The position numbers and the translations under genes are program-made. A DNA stretch of 64,000 nt, taken from contig JBEKRX010000021.1 in NCBI GenBank assembly GCA_049518415.1, positions 62,001 to 126,000 of the forward strand, written 5' to 3'. The notes under the pieces are model-generated. The model had not been told where the DNA came from. It ran no database searches and saw only the letters and a program-made list of their open reading frames with translations. Below are positions 1 to 8,120 of this stretch, piece by piece; positions within the stretch are counted from its first letter, which is position 1, and the number at the start of each line of letters is the position of its first letter. This DNA comes from CAVQND01 sp049518415 (lineage in GTDB: Bacteria; Verrucomicrobiota; Verrucomicrobiia; Limisphaerales; UBA8199).

Positions 1-2
1 CC

Positions 3-1322
3 GGCCAGGTCAAGGTCCGCGCCAAAATCAAGGTCCGCGACGCCTCCACCGTGCTCATCAAGGAAATCCCCCCGACCACCACCACTGATTCCCTGATTGC
101 CTCCATCGAGGACGCCTCGCGCAAGGGCAAGATCAAGGTCAAGAGCATCAATGATTTCACCTCCGAGGAGGTCGAGATCGAGGTCAAGGCCCCCACCGGC
201 GTCAGCGCCGAACAACTGGGCGACGCCCTCTACGCCTTCACCGATTGCGAAGTCACCATCGCCAGCCGCATCGTGGTCATCAGCCACAATCGCCCGGTCG
301 AGCTGACGGTTTCCGAGGTCCTCCGCCAGAACACCGCCCAATTGGTCGCCCTCCTCAAGCGCGAACTCGAACTCAAGGCCGCCAAGTTCCGGGAAGAACT
401 CCATTTCCGCACCCTCGAACGCATCTTCATCGAGGAACGCCTCTACAAGCGCCTGGAGCAGTGCAAGACCAATGAGGCCGTCCGGGCCGCCGTGCACGAA
501 GGCTTCAAGCCCTTCCTCAACCAACTGCTCCGCGACCTCACCGAGGCCGACGTCGACCGTCTGCTGACCGTGCGCATCCGCCGCATCTCCCTCTTCGACA
601 TCAACCAGCACCGCCAGGAAATGGAGCAGCTCAAGGCCAACCTGGCCGAGACCCGCAAGCACCTGAAAAACCTCACCCACTACGTCCTCGCCCACCTGGC
701 TGCCTTGCTCGCCAACTACGGCCCGCTCTTTCCGCGCCTGACCAAATCCAGCCGCTACGATGAAGTCGATGCCAAAGAAGTCGCCTTCCGGGCCTTCAAA
801 GTGGCCTACGACCGCGACTCCGGTTACCTCGGCCACAAGGTCTCCGGCGACCAATTCCACGTGGACTGCACGAAATTCGACAAGCTGCTCCTGGTCTTCC
901 GGGACGGCCATTACCAGGTCATCGAGTTGCCCGAAAAGCTCTTCGTCGGCCCGGACCTGGTCTATTGCGCCCTGCCGGAGCGCGACCGGGCCTTCACCCT
1001 CGCCTACACCAATCGCGAGGCGACTTTCCTCAAACGCTTCACCTTCGGCGGGACCATCCTCAACAAGGTCTATCATTGCATCCCGCCCAAGTCCAAAATC
1101 CTGTTCTTTGAGCCGGACACCCCGGCCGAGCTGTTCATCAAATACAAACCGGCCCCCTACCAGAAGATCAACCAGCAGACCTGCAACCCGGCCGAGGTGG
1201 AAGTCAAAACCCCAAAAACCCGCGGCCGCCAAATCTCCATTAAAGATGTCGCCTCCATCAATGCCAGACCGCCCCGCGGCTGGGACCCCGCAGCCGCCAC
1301 CACCCGCCTCCAATTCGCTTAG
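3..1322 (+). CDS. type II DNA topoisomerase subunit A (GyrA/ParC type), 3' part only
   Basis: C-terminal 439 residues of a type II topoisomerase A subunit. The frame is already open at base 3, so the start lies before the window; the GTG at 51 is only the first start-like codon. The piece begins inside the breakage-reunion core (GQVKVRAKIK, then EIPPTTTTDSLIASI), runs through a long charged coiled-coil arm and ends with short beta-rich stretches such as FDKLLLVFRDGHYQVIELP. The catalytic tyrosine would be upstream and is not visible. The family cuts and reseals the DNA gate as a heterotetramer with a GyrB/ParE-type ATPase, which may lie just outside the window. The short C-terminal domain favours a ParC (topoisomerase IV) type over a full gyrase pinwheel, but that is not certain. 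Confidence 0.85.
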   Translation, partial: GQVKVRAKIKVRDASTVLIKEIPPTTTTDSLIASIEDASRKGKIKVKSINDFTSEEVEIEVKAPTGVSAEQLGDALYAFTDCEVTIASRIVVISHNRPVELTVSEVLRQNTAQLVALLKRELELKAAKFREELHFRTLERIFIEERLYKRLEQCKTNEAVRAAVHEGFKPFLNQLLRDLTEADVDRLLTVRIRRISLFDINQHRQEMEQLKANLAETRKHLKNLTHYVLAHLAALLANYGPLFPRLTKSSRYDEVDAKEVAFRAFKVAYDRDSGYLGHKVSGDQFHVDCTKFDKLLLVFRDGHYQVIELPEKLFVGPDLVYCALPERDRAFTLAYTNREATFLKRFTFGGTILNKVYHCIPPKSKILFFEPDTPAELFIKYKPAPYQKINQQTCNPAEVEVKTPKTRGRQISIKDVASINARPPRGWDPAAATTRLQFA

Positions 1323-1393
1323 CGCGCGTCGTTAAGCTGGCCGACCTCAGGCCTCCGGTGTAGATTTGTCCGGCGCCAAAGCAGCGCCATCCA

Positions 1394-1861
1394 ATGCCCA
1401 GGAGCAGCGCAGGTCTGTTGATGTATCGGGTTCGGGACGGCGAGTTGGAGTTGTTCCTCGTCCATCCCGGCGGACCGTTCTGGAAGCACAAAGACGCCGG
1501 CGCCTGGACCATTCCCAAGGGCGAACTCGCCGAAGGTGAGGACCCGCTGGCGGCCGCCAAACGCGAGTTTGCAGAGGAAATCGGCCTCGAGCCCCAGGGC
1601 CCCTTTGCCAAACTCACCCCCATCAAACAGAAGGGCGGCAAGGTCGTCTGGGCCTGGGCTTTCAAGGGGGATTGCGACCCGAGCCTGGTGCGGAGCAACT
1701 CTTTCAGGCTCGAATGGCCGCCGCGCTCCGGGCGGTTCGCCGAGTTTCCCGAGGTGGATCAGAGCGCCTTCTTCCGCCTCGAGGCGGCCAAGGAGAAGCT
1801 CAATCCGGCCCAAATCCCCCTGCTGGAAGAATTGCGGCACCAACTCGCCCAGCGCCCATAG
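1394..1861 (+). CDS. Nudix hydrolase
   Basis: 155-residue Nudix-family pyrophosphohydrolase. The Nudix box GX5EX7REUXEEXGU is complete: it starts at GELAEGE (about residue 43) and ends with REFAEEIGL, so the metal-binding glutamates are all present. The N-terminus (SAGLLMYRVRDGELELFLVH) and the segment GAWTIPKGELAEGED resemble the subgroup of small Nudix proteins annotated as diadenosine polyphosphate or NTP hydrolases. The substrate cannot be told from sequence. The gene starts 71 bp after the topoisomerase gene on the same strand and may be cotranscribed with it. It converges with the phospholipase-D-type gene that ends at 1899. Confidence 0.85.
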   Translation: MPRSSAGLLMYRVRDGELELFLVHPGGPFWKHKDAGAWTIPKGELAEGEDPLAAAKREFAEEIGLEPQGPFAKLTPIKQKGGKVVWAWAFKGDCDPSLVRSNSFRLEWPPRSGRFAEFPEVDQSAFFRLEAAKEKLNPAQIPLLEELRHQLAQRP

Positions 1862-1898
1862 CTCGCGCCGGGCGACGAAACGATTTTGCGGACGGGTT

Positions 1899-3938
1899 TT
1901 AGAAGTTTTCCAGCACCAGGTCGGCCAGGAAATCCATCCATTCGACCGACACCGGTTCGTTCAGTTCGTAGGAGCGGGCGAAATCCGCTTCGAAGAGCTC
2001 GTGCTTTAAGCAGGCGGCAAACGCCGGGTCGGCGGTCGCGATATTCTGCTCCTGGTTGAGGCGCAGGCTGAGCTGATTGAGGTTGCCGCTGCCCAGGCAC
2101 GCCCAATCATCCACCAGCAGCGCCTTGACGTGCGTCATCCCCGGATAGAAATAGACCCGCACCCCCTGTTGCCGCAGGTAATTGGCAATCACCAGGTTGC
2201 TCCGCCCGCCCGCCTTCAGTTCGTTGACGCGCGGCAGGACCACCCGCACGTCCACTCCCCGCAGGCGCGCCCGCACCAGGCCGCCGATCACCTGCTTGTC
2301 GAAGAGGTAAGGGTTTTCCGCGTAAATGTAGCTCCGGGCTCGGCGGAGCGACTCCCCCACGGCGGCGGCGAAAGGTTTCCAGCCTGTCCTGGTCGGCAAC
2401 CGGCGGACCTGGCCCCAGTGCCCGGAGGCGGGAGCGCCTCCGCTTTCCGTTGAGCCGCTTAACAACGCCACCGCGTAGGCCAGGTCGCCCAGCGGACCCG
2501 CGTGGGCCCAGTCGCGCCGGAAGCGCTCCTCGAAGGACCGGACCACCGGCCCTTCGACTTCCACCATGAGGTCATGCCACTCGTAGCGGTATTCGCGGCC
2601 CAGGTTCATGCCTCCGACCCAGGCCCGGGTGCCATCGATGAGCAGCACCTTCGAATGATCCGCCGATAACCACGGATTGAGAAAAGGCCGCGCCCGCACT
2701 TGGGAACCCTTCCGCAGGTAGCTCAGGATGGACCGGGGCGGCACAAAATCCTCCGGCAGCGGCGTGGCGGGTGGGGCGATGCCGGCCGAAATGCTGCCCA
2801 TGCGATCGAGGATGACCTTGACCTCGACTTGCTTGGACCGCTGCTTGAGTTGGTCGGCAAGGCCGACCGCGACATCGTCCCGGTCGAAGATATAAACCTG
2901 GAAATGGATGTGATTGGTCGCGGCGGTGATGGCCTCCTGGAGCCGGTTGAAAAAGCGGTCCCCATCGATGAGCAGCCGCAGCGAGCCCGCTTCGCATCGG
3001 GTGCCGGTGTAACGGTCCAACCAGGCCTCCCATTGGGCCAGCTCCATGCCCTGCGCCTGGGCGAGGGGCGGCGCCGTGTGCTTGCCCGACTTCGGCAAAG
3101 GCAGCCGCAGGAAGCGGACCAGGGTCTCCACCCCAAGGTTTCCGAGGCGCGCCGCGCTCGAGACGGGGTTCTTGAGCAGCGCCACGCCGTGGCTTTCCAG
3201 GAACAGGGCGCTCAGCCCTTGAGCGGTCACGGCCAGGCTCAGGCCCCGCTCGGTGGTGTCGTAAAGAGCGGCCGGCGTCAGGCAGACACACCGCCGCCGC
3301 TGCCGGTCCAGCAGCAGCGGTTGCGTCACCCGACTGGCATTCGCGGCCATCAGCAGGAAGAGCTGGCCGCCCGGGTGACTGCGCGCCAGTTGTTCGTCCA
3401 CCAACTGCGCCAGGATGTCGAGCGTTTCCTCCGTCGAAAAGCGATGTTCGATCTCCACTTCCCCGGGTTGCTCGCCCAGGGCCGCAAAGCGGGGGCTGCC
3501 GTGCCCGTCCCGGTACAAGACGCCGTCGGCGAGAAACGCCTGGTAATACGCGCCGTGGCCCGGGGTGCTGGGCGTCAGTTCGGCGATCAGCTCGTTGGCC
3601 AGGCGCCGCCACTCCCTGCCGGCCATGACGACCGCCTCGCGCCAGCCTCGCTCGCCTGCCGGCAGGCGCGGCAGCTTTTCGTCCCAATGCAGCACCGCCG
3701 AGTTCACCTTGTAGTTCTGAGCGGGAACCCGCACCCGGTGCCAGTTCGCGCTAAAGGCCTCCACCCCGCTCGCCGTTGGAAAGTAAAACAGAATCTTGTC
3801 GCCTTTGACGAAAACCCTGGGCGGCACGGCGGCCGGCCCCGTGAGATTCCGCCATTCGTTCAGGGATCGTTGCTTTCCGGGGACGCTGCCGCTCCAACCC
3901 CGGGTCGGGCCGCACCAGAGGAGAACCAGGCCGAGCAT
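1899..3938 (-). CDS. secreted phospholipase D / cardiolipin-synthase-like protein
   Basis: 679-residue protein with two HxKx4D (HKD) motifs: DHSKVLLIDG near residue 428 and THVKALLVDD near 603, each followed by the GGMN / GSGNLN signature. This is the cardiolipin synthase / phospholipase D superfamily arrangement, in which the two histidines form one phosphatidyl-transfer or phosphodiester-cleavage site. About 300 residues precede the first PLD half and I do not recognise a known domain there. The open frame continues upstream to 4307, but that part is low complexity and holds a 7-bp repeat array. I chose the ATG at 3938, which gives a hydrophobic N-terminus (MLGLVLLWCG). An upstream non-ATG start would add an Arg/Lys-rich n-region and make a more typical signal peptide. 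Substrate (lipid or other) is unknown. Confidence 0.75.
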   Translation of the reverse strand: MLGLVLLWCGPTRGWSGSVPGKQRSLNEWRNLTGPAAVPPRVFVKGDKILFYFPTASGVEAFSANWHRVRVPAQNYKVNSAVLHWDEKLPRLPAGERGWREAVVMAGREWRRLANELIAELTPSTPGHGAYYQAFLADGVLYRDGHGSPRFAALGEQPGEVEIEHRFSTEETLDILAQLVDEQLARSHPGGQLFLLMAANASRVTQPLLLDRQRRRCVCLTPAALYDTTERGLSLAVTAQGLSALFLESHGVALLKNPVSSAARLGNLGVETLVRFLRLPLPKSGKHTAPPLAQAQGMELAQWEAWLDRYTGTRCEAGSLRLLIDGDRFFNRLQEAITAATNHIHFQVYIFDRDDVAVGLADQLKQRSKQVEVKVILDRMGSISAGIAPPATPLPEDFVPPRSILSYLRKGSQVRARPFLNPWLSADHSKVLLIDGTRAWVGGMNLGREYRYEWHDLMVEVEGPVVRSFEERFRRDWAHAGPLGDLAYAVALLSGSTESGGAPASGHWGQVRRLPTRTGWKPFAAAVGESLRRARSYIYAENPYLFDKQVIGGLVRARLRGVDVRVVLPRVNELKAGGRSNLVIANYLRQQGVRVYFYPGMTHVKALLVDDWACLGSGNLNQLSLRLNQEQNIATADPAFAACLKHELFEADFARSYELNEPVSVEWMDFLADLVLENF

Positions 3939-4073
3939 CGCCCCGAACAGGGGCTTTGGCAGGCGGGCCAGACCAGGGTCCTTCCTCCGGGGGCGGCCAG
4001 GCCGAAGGCCCGTGCGGCTCGTGCCCCGTTTATACCGGTTTTCAACTGCCCGGGCAGGAGGGTGTCGAGCGCC

Positions 4074-4108
4074 GGGGGCCGAGGGCCGCGGGCCGAGGGC
4101 CGAGGGTC
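4074..4108. repeat. short heptad array, consensus GNGGGCC
   Basis: Five in-register 7-bp units between 4074 and 4108 (for example GAGGGCC and GCGGGCC). It lies in the gap upstream of the phospholipase-D-type start at 3938 and inside the apparent N-terminal extension of that open frame. It belongs to the general class of short degenerate arrays described for this window. Confidence 0.75.
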
Positions 4109-4367
4109 CAGGAACCGAACCGGACACCCGGGGCAAATCCGGCCCAGGTACTGTGGCAATGGTTTCCGATCGTTGCACGATTGCACCAGGCAGGCAGGCG
4201 AGCCCCGTGGCATCGGCGCGCGGAGCTTTAGCGAGGCTGCGCCTCAGACCGCCTCTGGCATCGAGCCTGCCCGGAGAGGTTGCCCCGAAAACAGCCGCGT
4301 AACCCATTGCAAATGAACAAAAGCGTCATTTTCATGCGAAGTGGTATCCCTCCAAGGGATGGGGGAT

Positions 4368-4784
4368 TCATTGAGAATTGAGTATTGAGGATTGCTTATT
4401 GGTCATTGAGTCCGCAGCGGGCACGCAAGTCTTGGGCTTGGCCTTCGCTGTCGAAACCGATTTTCCGAGGATGCGACACAGTTGGTCGCACTCTGCCACC
4501 AGGGCCTCAATGCGTCGGGCGGGCAGCAATTGCGCCAGGATGATGAACCTGAGCCAACCTCGAGTCTCCACCAACTCCTTCAAAGCCACATTGATCTTGT
4601 GCGCGAAGTCAGCGCGGCTTTCCCCGACCCGGGCCTCGTCATAATTGGGCGGAGCCGATGTGCCGCTGCGCACCAACTGGCCAGCCACATGCCGGCCCAG
4701 GCGCGTGTCGGGTAGGGCGTCCACGACCTTGCCAATTCGCGCAGCGAAACACCACAGCCGCTCCGAAAGTTCAGTCGGCGTCAT
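4368..4784 (-). CDS. four-helix bundle protein (TIGR02436 / S23-like)
   Basis: 138-residue protein of the four-helix-bundle family known from 23S rRNA intervening sequences and as stand-alone genes; the Avd accessory protein of diversity-generating retroelements has the same fold. Family marks are LWCFAARIGKVVDAL, GRHVAGQLVRSGTSAPPNYDEA, and the ESRADFAHKINVALKELVETRGWLRF block. The open frame can start at a TTG (4829), but that codon lies inside a 7-bp repeat array, so I chose the ATG at 4784 (MTPTELSERL). The last ten or so codons and the TGA stop lie inside the opposite array. Function is unknown; basic surfaces in the family suggest nucleic-acid binding. No reverse transcriptase is nearby, so this is not a visible DGR. 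See the findings for the inverted array context. Confidence 0.85.
   Translation of the reverse strand: MTPTELSERLWCFAARIGKVVDALPDTRLGRHVAGQLVRSGTSAPPNYDEARVGESRADFAHKINVALKELVETRGWLRFIILAQLLPARRIEALVAECDQLCRILGKSVSTAKAKPKTCVPAADSMTNKQSSILNSQ
4370..4411. repeat. heptad array ATTGNNN, left arm of an inverted pair
   Basis: Six 7-bp units in exact register, each beginning ATTG (for example ATTGAGT, ATTGCTT), 42 bp in all. It overlaps the stop codon of the four-helix-bundle gene. The matching array in opposite orientation is at 4796-4837. Confidence 0.9.
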
Positions 4785-4795
4785 CCGCGGGCATT

Positions 4796-4837
4796 CTTCA
4801 ATAACCAACGATCGTTTTTCAATGCTCAATTTTCAAT
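4796..4837. repeat. heptad array NNNCAAT, right arm of the inverted pair
   Basis: Six in-register 7-bp units, 42 bp, four of them ending CAAT (for example TTTCAAT, GCTCAAT). It is the reverse-complement type of the array at 4370-4411, so the two arms face each other across the four-helix-bundle gene. It ends 11 bp before a 19-bp palindrome. Confidence 0.85.
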
Positions 4838-4848
4838 TCACCTAAAAG

Positions 4849-4867
4849 TCCCGATTCCGAATCGGGA
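4849..4867. repeat. 19-bp dispersed palindrome
   Basis: TCCCGATTCCGAATCGGGA, perfect palindrome except for the central base. The same sequence recurs at 18995-19013 and nine times between 29399 and 30162. Here it sits just outside the repeat-bracketed four-helix-bundle gene. Confidence 0.9.
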
Positions 4868-4996
4868 TTGCAATCGCAGCGAAACTTGACCTGATTACAA
4901 CGAGTTTTGCCGGTCAAGAACTCCAGCGCTGCGCGGTGATGCTCTTAGGCTCCCGCAGAGCTGGAGCTCTTCGCTCCGGCCTGCCGGGATAAGCCT

Positions 4997-5446
4997 TTAG
5001 TGTCTTGGCCGGAGCAAGATCGCCTTCTTGTCGGTCCCCTGGACCTCCACGCTGTGGGTTTCAATGTTGGGGTCATCCTTGAGGGCCTGGTGAATGATGC
5101 GGCGATCGAAAGCGCTCAGGGGTTCCAGTTCCACCACATCCCCCCAGCGGCGGACTTTTTCCGCGGCTTCCCTGGCCTTTTTGACCAGCGCCTCGCGGGC
5201 CTGGGCGCGATAGCCGCTCACGTCCACCATCACTTTGGGGGCCGAGGGGTCCTGCTGGAAGAGCAGCCGGTTGGTGATGTATTGGAGGTCGGACAAGGTC
5301 TGGCCCTGGCGCCCGATGAGGCGGCCCGAGTCGTCGGTCTTGACGTCCAGCAGAACGCCTTCTTCGAGGTGATGCTCCTCCACGGTGGCGGTGAAGCCCA
5401 GGAGGTTCAGGAGGGTGCCCAGTGTGGCTTTGGGTTCTGCAGGCAT
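4997..5446 (-). CDS. jag: KH/R3H RNA-binding protein Jag (KhpB)
   Basis: 149-residue single-stranded nucleic-acid-binding protein of the Jag/KhpB (SpoIIIJ-associated) family. A KH-like domain covers about residues 30-80, with the loop GRLIGRQGQTLSDLQYITNR. The R3H domain covers about 85-149, where the diagnostic R-x3-H is met by FDRRIIHQAL. The N-terminal Jag_N domain of longer homologues is missing. The gene follows yidC in the leftward rpmH-rnpA-yidD-yidC-jag cluster, the classical arrangement. KhpB proteins bind RNA together with KhpA and influence envelope growth in Gram-positives; the role in this group is not known. A degenerate 7-bp array fills the gap between yidC and this start. Confidence 0.9.
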   Translation of the reverse strand: MPAEPKATLGTLLNLLGFTATVEEHHLEEGVLLDVKTDDSGRLIGRQGQTLSDLQYITNRLLFQQDPSAPKVMVDVSGYRAQAREALVKKAREAAEKVRRWGDVVELEPLSAFDRRIIHQALKDDPNIETHSVEVQGTDKKAILLRPRH

Positions 5447-5457
5447 AGCGGTGGGTT

Positions 5458-5492
5458 GTTCTTAGTTCTTAGTTGATGAATCCAGCGTCCAG
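5458..5492. repeat. heptad array in the yidC-jag gap
   Basis: Five units in 7-bp register, beginning with two identical GTTCTTA units and decaying to GTTGATG, AATCCAG and CGTCCAG. It starts 12 bp upstream of the jag ATG (5446) inside a housekeeping operon. Confidence 0.7.
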
Positions 5493-5504
5493 TCAGCCGG
5501 GCCT

Positions 5505-7295
5505 TTATTTCTTCTTTTTTGGGGCGCCCGTCAATACCGGACCTTTGGCCGGCGAGGGCGTTTGCTGCATCGTTTTGGTCAGCTTCGTCTGGGCAATGCT
5601 CAGCAGGTTGTTGACGGTCCAGTAAAGGGTCAGCCCTGAGGAGAGGCTGTAGAATCCCACCATGAAGATGAGGGGCAGGTAGCGCATGAGCTTGGCCTGG
5701 GTGGGGTCCATGCCGGGGGAGGGTGGCGTCAACTGCGCCTGCCAGAGCATTGTGCCGCCCATGATCAGCGGCAGCAGGTTGAAAGGCAGCCCCACCCCCG
5801 GAATGCTCAAGAACGGCACGAACCCCAGGCCCGGAATCACAAACAGGGTGTCCGGTTTGGCCAGGTCCTTGACCCAGAGAAACCGCGCCCCACTCAATTC
5901 GATGGCGCTGAGGATCATCCGGTAAAAACCAAAGAATACCGGGATCTGGATCAGCATCGGAAAACAGCCGCTCATCGGGCTGACTTTGTGCTCCTTCCAC
6001 AGCTCCATCATCTTGCGCTGCATCTTCACCGGCTCCTCTTTGTACTTTGCCTGGAGCGCCTTCACCTGGGGTTGCAGCGCCTGCATCCGTTTCATCGAGC
6101 GCGTGCTCGCCTGCGTCAGCGGCCAGAACAGCAGCTTGATGATGACCGTAATGGCCACCACCGCCCAGCCATAGGAAAGCCTCAGACTATGATGCAGCAT
6201 GTTCATCCCCAGCAGCAGCGGCTTGGACACGAACCCGTACCAGCCAAACTCCATGACCAAATCCAGGTTGTTACCGAACTGGGTGCCCAGGCGCGCCAGC
6301 GCCTGGTATTCCTTGGGCCCCGCATACAGGAACACCTGGCGCTCGCAACTCTGCTCGGCCCCAAGCCTCTGCCCAGGATAGACCATCGCCGCCTCGCAGC
6401 CCTCGGGCGCCGCCGCATTCGTGGCTACCAGCCGCGCCTCCTCCCCGCTCGGCCGCGGCAACTCCACCTTCCGCACCACCACCCCCGCCGCCGGCTCCCG
6501 CGGCATCGCTGCCAAAGTAAAATACTGGTTGTGCGCCGCCACCCAGACCACGTTGCTCGCCCCGCCAGCGTATTCCGCCGGCGGCGTGCGCGGCATGCAA
6601 CCAAACCCGCGCGACGAAAAATAGCCCAGGCCCACGCTAGCCGTCTTCGCCCCGTTGTACCAAAGCACCCCCACCGCGGTCCCGCTGTCGCCTGGGCCCA
6701 TCGGCGTGGCGGTGCCGACAAACCATTGCTGCGGCGGCAACTCCAGCGGCCCCCCCGAATGGTTCTCCAGCCGCACCGTGGCCGCCACCAGGTAATTCGA
6801 GCTCAGCTCGAAGTCCTTCACGATCCTCAGCCCGTTGGTCAGCGCCTTTTCCGCCCGCACCCCGTTCCCGTTCGTGGTCCTCGTTAGCTTGAACACCCCG
6901 TCTCCCTGCACGGCCGCCCCATCCAGCAACGCCAGCGTTGGTGCCCGCGTGTAGCTGTTCAGCGTCGCCACACGGTTGGTTCGCAGCAACTCGACCCGCT
7001 TCAAGCCTCCGCCGTATGACGTGAACGTGTAACGGGCGTCGGCATTGGCCACCTCCACCAGTTGCTCCGGTTCGTTGGTGTTAACCGCCAGGCCAGGCGC
7101 CGGCGCGGGCGCCTCCACTTGCGGCGGCGCGGCCCCCAGGGCGGCGGGGTTGGTCGCCGCCGCCGCCGCGCTGGGCGCATTGGTCGAACCGGGCGGCAAA
7201 GGCCTCGATGGCCACACCTTGGGGACAAGCACGAAAGACCAAAACCCGATCAGTGCCAAACAAGCAATAATGACAATGGTTGAATTGCGATCCAT
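5505..7295 (-). CDS. yidC: membrane protein insertase YidC
   Basis: 596-residue YidC/Oxa1 insertase of the Gram-negative type. The N-terminal transmembrane anchor is about residues 7-27 (TIVIIACLALIGFWSFVLV). A large periplasmic P1 beta-domain follows (about 55-365), after a Pro/Ala-rich linker. The conserved insertase core is about 375-580: it holds the amphipathic and first core helices with the basic STRSMKRMQ segment, which carries the positively charged groove residue, the coiled-coil hairpin (QVKALQAKYKEEPVK) and the last helices (SGLTLYWTVNNLLSIAQ). It inserts inner-membrane proteins alone or with SecYEG. Only 6 bp separate it from the yidD stop, so the two genes are very likely cotranscribed. 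Length is normal for a P1-bearing YidC. Confidence 0.97.
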   Translation of the reverse strand: MDRNSTIVIIACLALIGFWSFVLVPKVWPSRPLPPGSTNAPSAAAAATNPAALGAAPPQVEAPAPAPGLAVNTNEPEQLVEVANADARYTFTSYGGGLKRVELLRTNRVATLNSYTRAPTLALLDGAAVQGDGVFKLTRTTNGNGVRAEKALTNGLRIVKDFELSSNYLVAATVRLENHSGGPLELPPQQWFVGTATPMGPGDSGTAVGVLWYNGAKTASVGLGYFSSRGFGCMPRTPPAEYAGGASNVVWVAAHNQYFTLAAMPREPAAGVVVRKVELPRPSGEEARLVATNAAAPEGCEAAMVYPGQRLGAEQSCERQVFLYAGPKEYQALARLGTQFGNNLDLVMEFGWYGFVSKPLLLGMNMLHHSLRLSYGWAVVAITVIIKLLFWPLTQASTRSMKRMQALQPQVKALQAKYKEEPVKMQRKMMELWKEHKVSPMSGCFPMLIQIPVFFGFYRMILSAIELSGARFLWVKDLAKPDTLFVIPGLGFVPFLSIPGVGLPFNLLPLIMGGTMLWQAQLTPPSPGMDPTQAKLMRYLPLIFMVGFYSLSSGLTLYWTVNNLLSIAQTKLTKTMQQTPSPAKGPVLTGAPKKKK

Positions 7296-7301
7296 ACAGA
7301 C

Positions 7302-7721
7302 CTATGGCGTTCTAAGATAATCCCCCGCCTGCCCTGCGCGCGGCGGCAACGAGTCTCCCGCAGGGACGCCTGGAATAAGACCCCGACAGGTCGGGACCGC
7401 CTGCGGGGAGTTTTTCCAGAAGAATGAGACGCGGTGCAACGCCTCCCTGCCAAGTCGATTGCGGTGGCGCCGCCCGGCGGCTGGCGGCGGCACCGGCTCC
7501 CACCCGCCCCCGCCCCAGGGATGGCACCGGCCAATGCGTCGCAGCGCCAGCCAGCTTCCCGCCAGCGCCCCGTGCGTCCGGACCGCCTCCACCGCGTAGG
7601 CCGAACAACTGGGCGCGAAACGGCAGCGCGCCGCCGGCCCAAACAAAACCGTCTTCGCCGGGGAAATCACCCCGCGATACAGACGCAGGCCGAAAATCAG
7701 GATGTATTGAGCCGCATTCAC
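7302..7721 (-). CDS. yidD: membrane protein insertion efficiency factor YidD, C-terminally extended
   Basis: YidD family protein. The core is complete: LRLYRGVISPAKTVLFG, then RCRFAPSCSAYAVEAV, HGALAGSWLALRRIGRCHPWG and GGWEPVP. It is a small membrane-associated protein that helps YidC-dependent insertion. The usual length is 70-90 residues, but here the frame runs on to 139. The extra 55 residues (from about GRRHRNRL) have no family match and coincide with a small inverted repeat, CCCCGACAGGTCGGGA type, near 7382, so the extension may come from a repeat inserted near the original stop. It starts 5 bp after the rnpA stop. Confidence 0.88.
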   Translation of the reverse strand: MNAAQYILIFGLRLYRGVISPAKTVLFGPAARCRFAPSCSAYAVEAVRTHGALAGSWLALRRIGRCHPWGGGGWEPVPPPAAGRRHRNRLGREALHRVSFFWKNSPQAVPTCRGLIPGVPAGDSLPPRAGQAGDYLRTP

Positions 7722-7726
7722 CCGTC

Positions 7727-8107
7727 TTATCCACTAGCTCCCTTCAACAATCTCGCTCTCCGCAACATGGTCAAAAAATCCCGCTCCACCTCGGCCAGGC
7801 CCTTGCCGGCCAGCGAGGGGCGCGCCACCAGCACCAGGTCCACCGCTTGGGCCAAATCGTGCTGATGCAGCCGGAACGACTCCCGCAGCAGGCGCCGCGC
7901 CCGGCTGCGCGCCACCGCGTTGCCCAGCTTGCCGGACGTAACCACGCCCAAACGCGAGCGCGACCCTGCCGGCAGCCGCTGCCAGTTGCCAATCAGGCAG
8001 CCGCAGACCAGCCGCTCCCCTTGCTGCCGGAGCCGGGCAAAATCCCGCCCCTGCTTGAGGTGGGCCGCCCGCCCCAAGCGCAGCCGCTGTCCGCTCTCGC
8101 CGGCCAT
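7727..8107 (-). CDS. rnpA: ribonuclease P protein component
   Basis: 126-residue protein subunit of RNase P, which helps the catalytic RNA remove 5' leaders from pre-tRNA. The signature RNR motif is present as GNAVARSRARRLLRESFR (about residues 62-79). The LKQGRDFARLRQQGER and SRLGVVTSGKLG strands that line the leader-binding cleft come before it. It lies between rpmH (13 bp gap) and yidD (5 bp gap) in the usual order. The RNase P RNA gene was not found in this window. Confidence 0.95.
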   Translation of the reverse strand: MAGESGQRLRLGRAAHLKQGRDFARLRQQGERLVCGCLIGNWQRLPAGSRSRLGVVTSGKLGNAVARSRARRLLRESFRLHQHDLAQAVDLVLVARPSLAGKGLAEVERDFLTMLRRARLLKGASG

Positions 8108-8120
8108 GTCCCAGCCCCGG

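Noticed and set aside
2700..4316. 538-residue plus-strand frame opposite the phospholipase-D-type gene
   Set aside because: It is the GC-rich antisense shadow; the minus-strand frame carries two intact HKD motifs.
4368..4837. Diversity-generating retroelement
   Set aside because: The four-helix-bundle protein shares its fold with Avd, but there is no reverse transcriptase and no template/variable repeat pair in the window.
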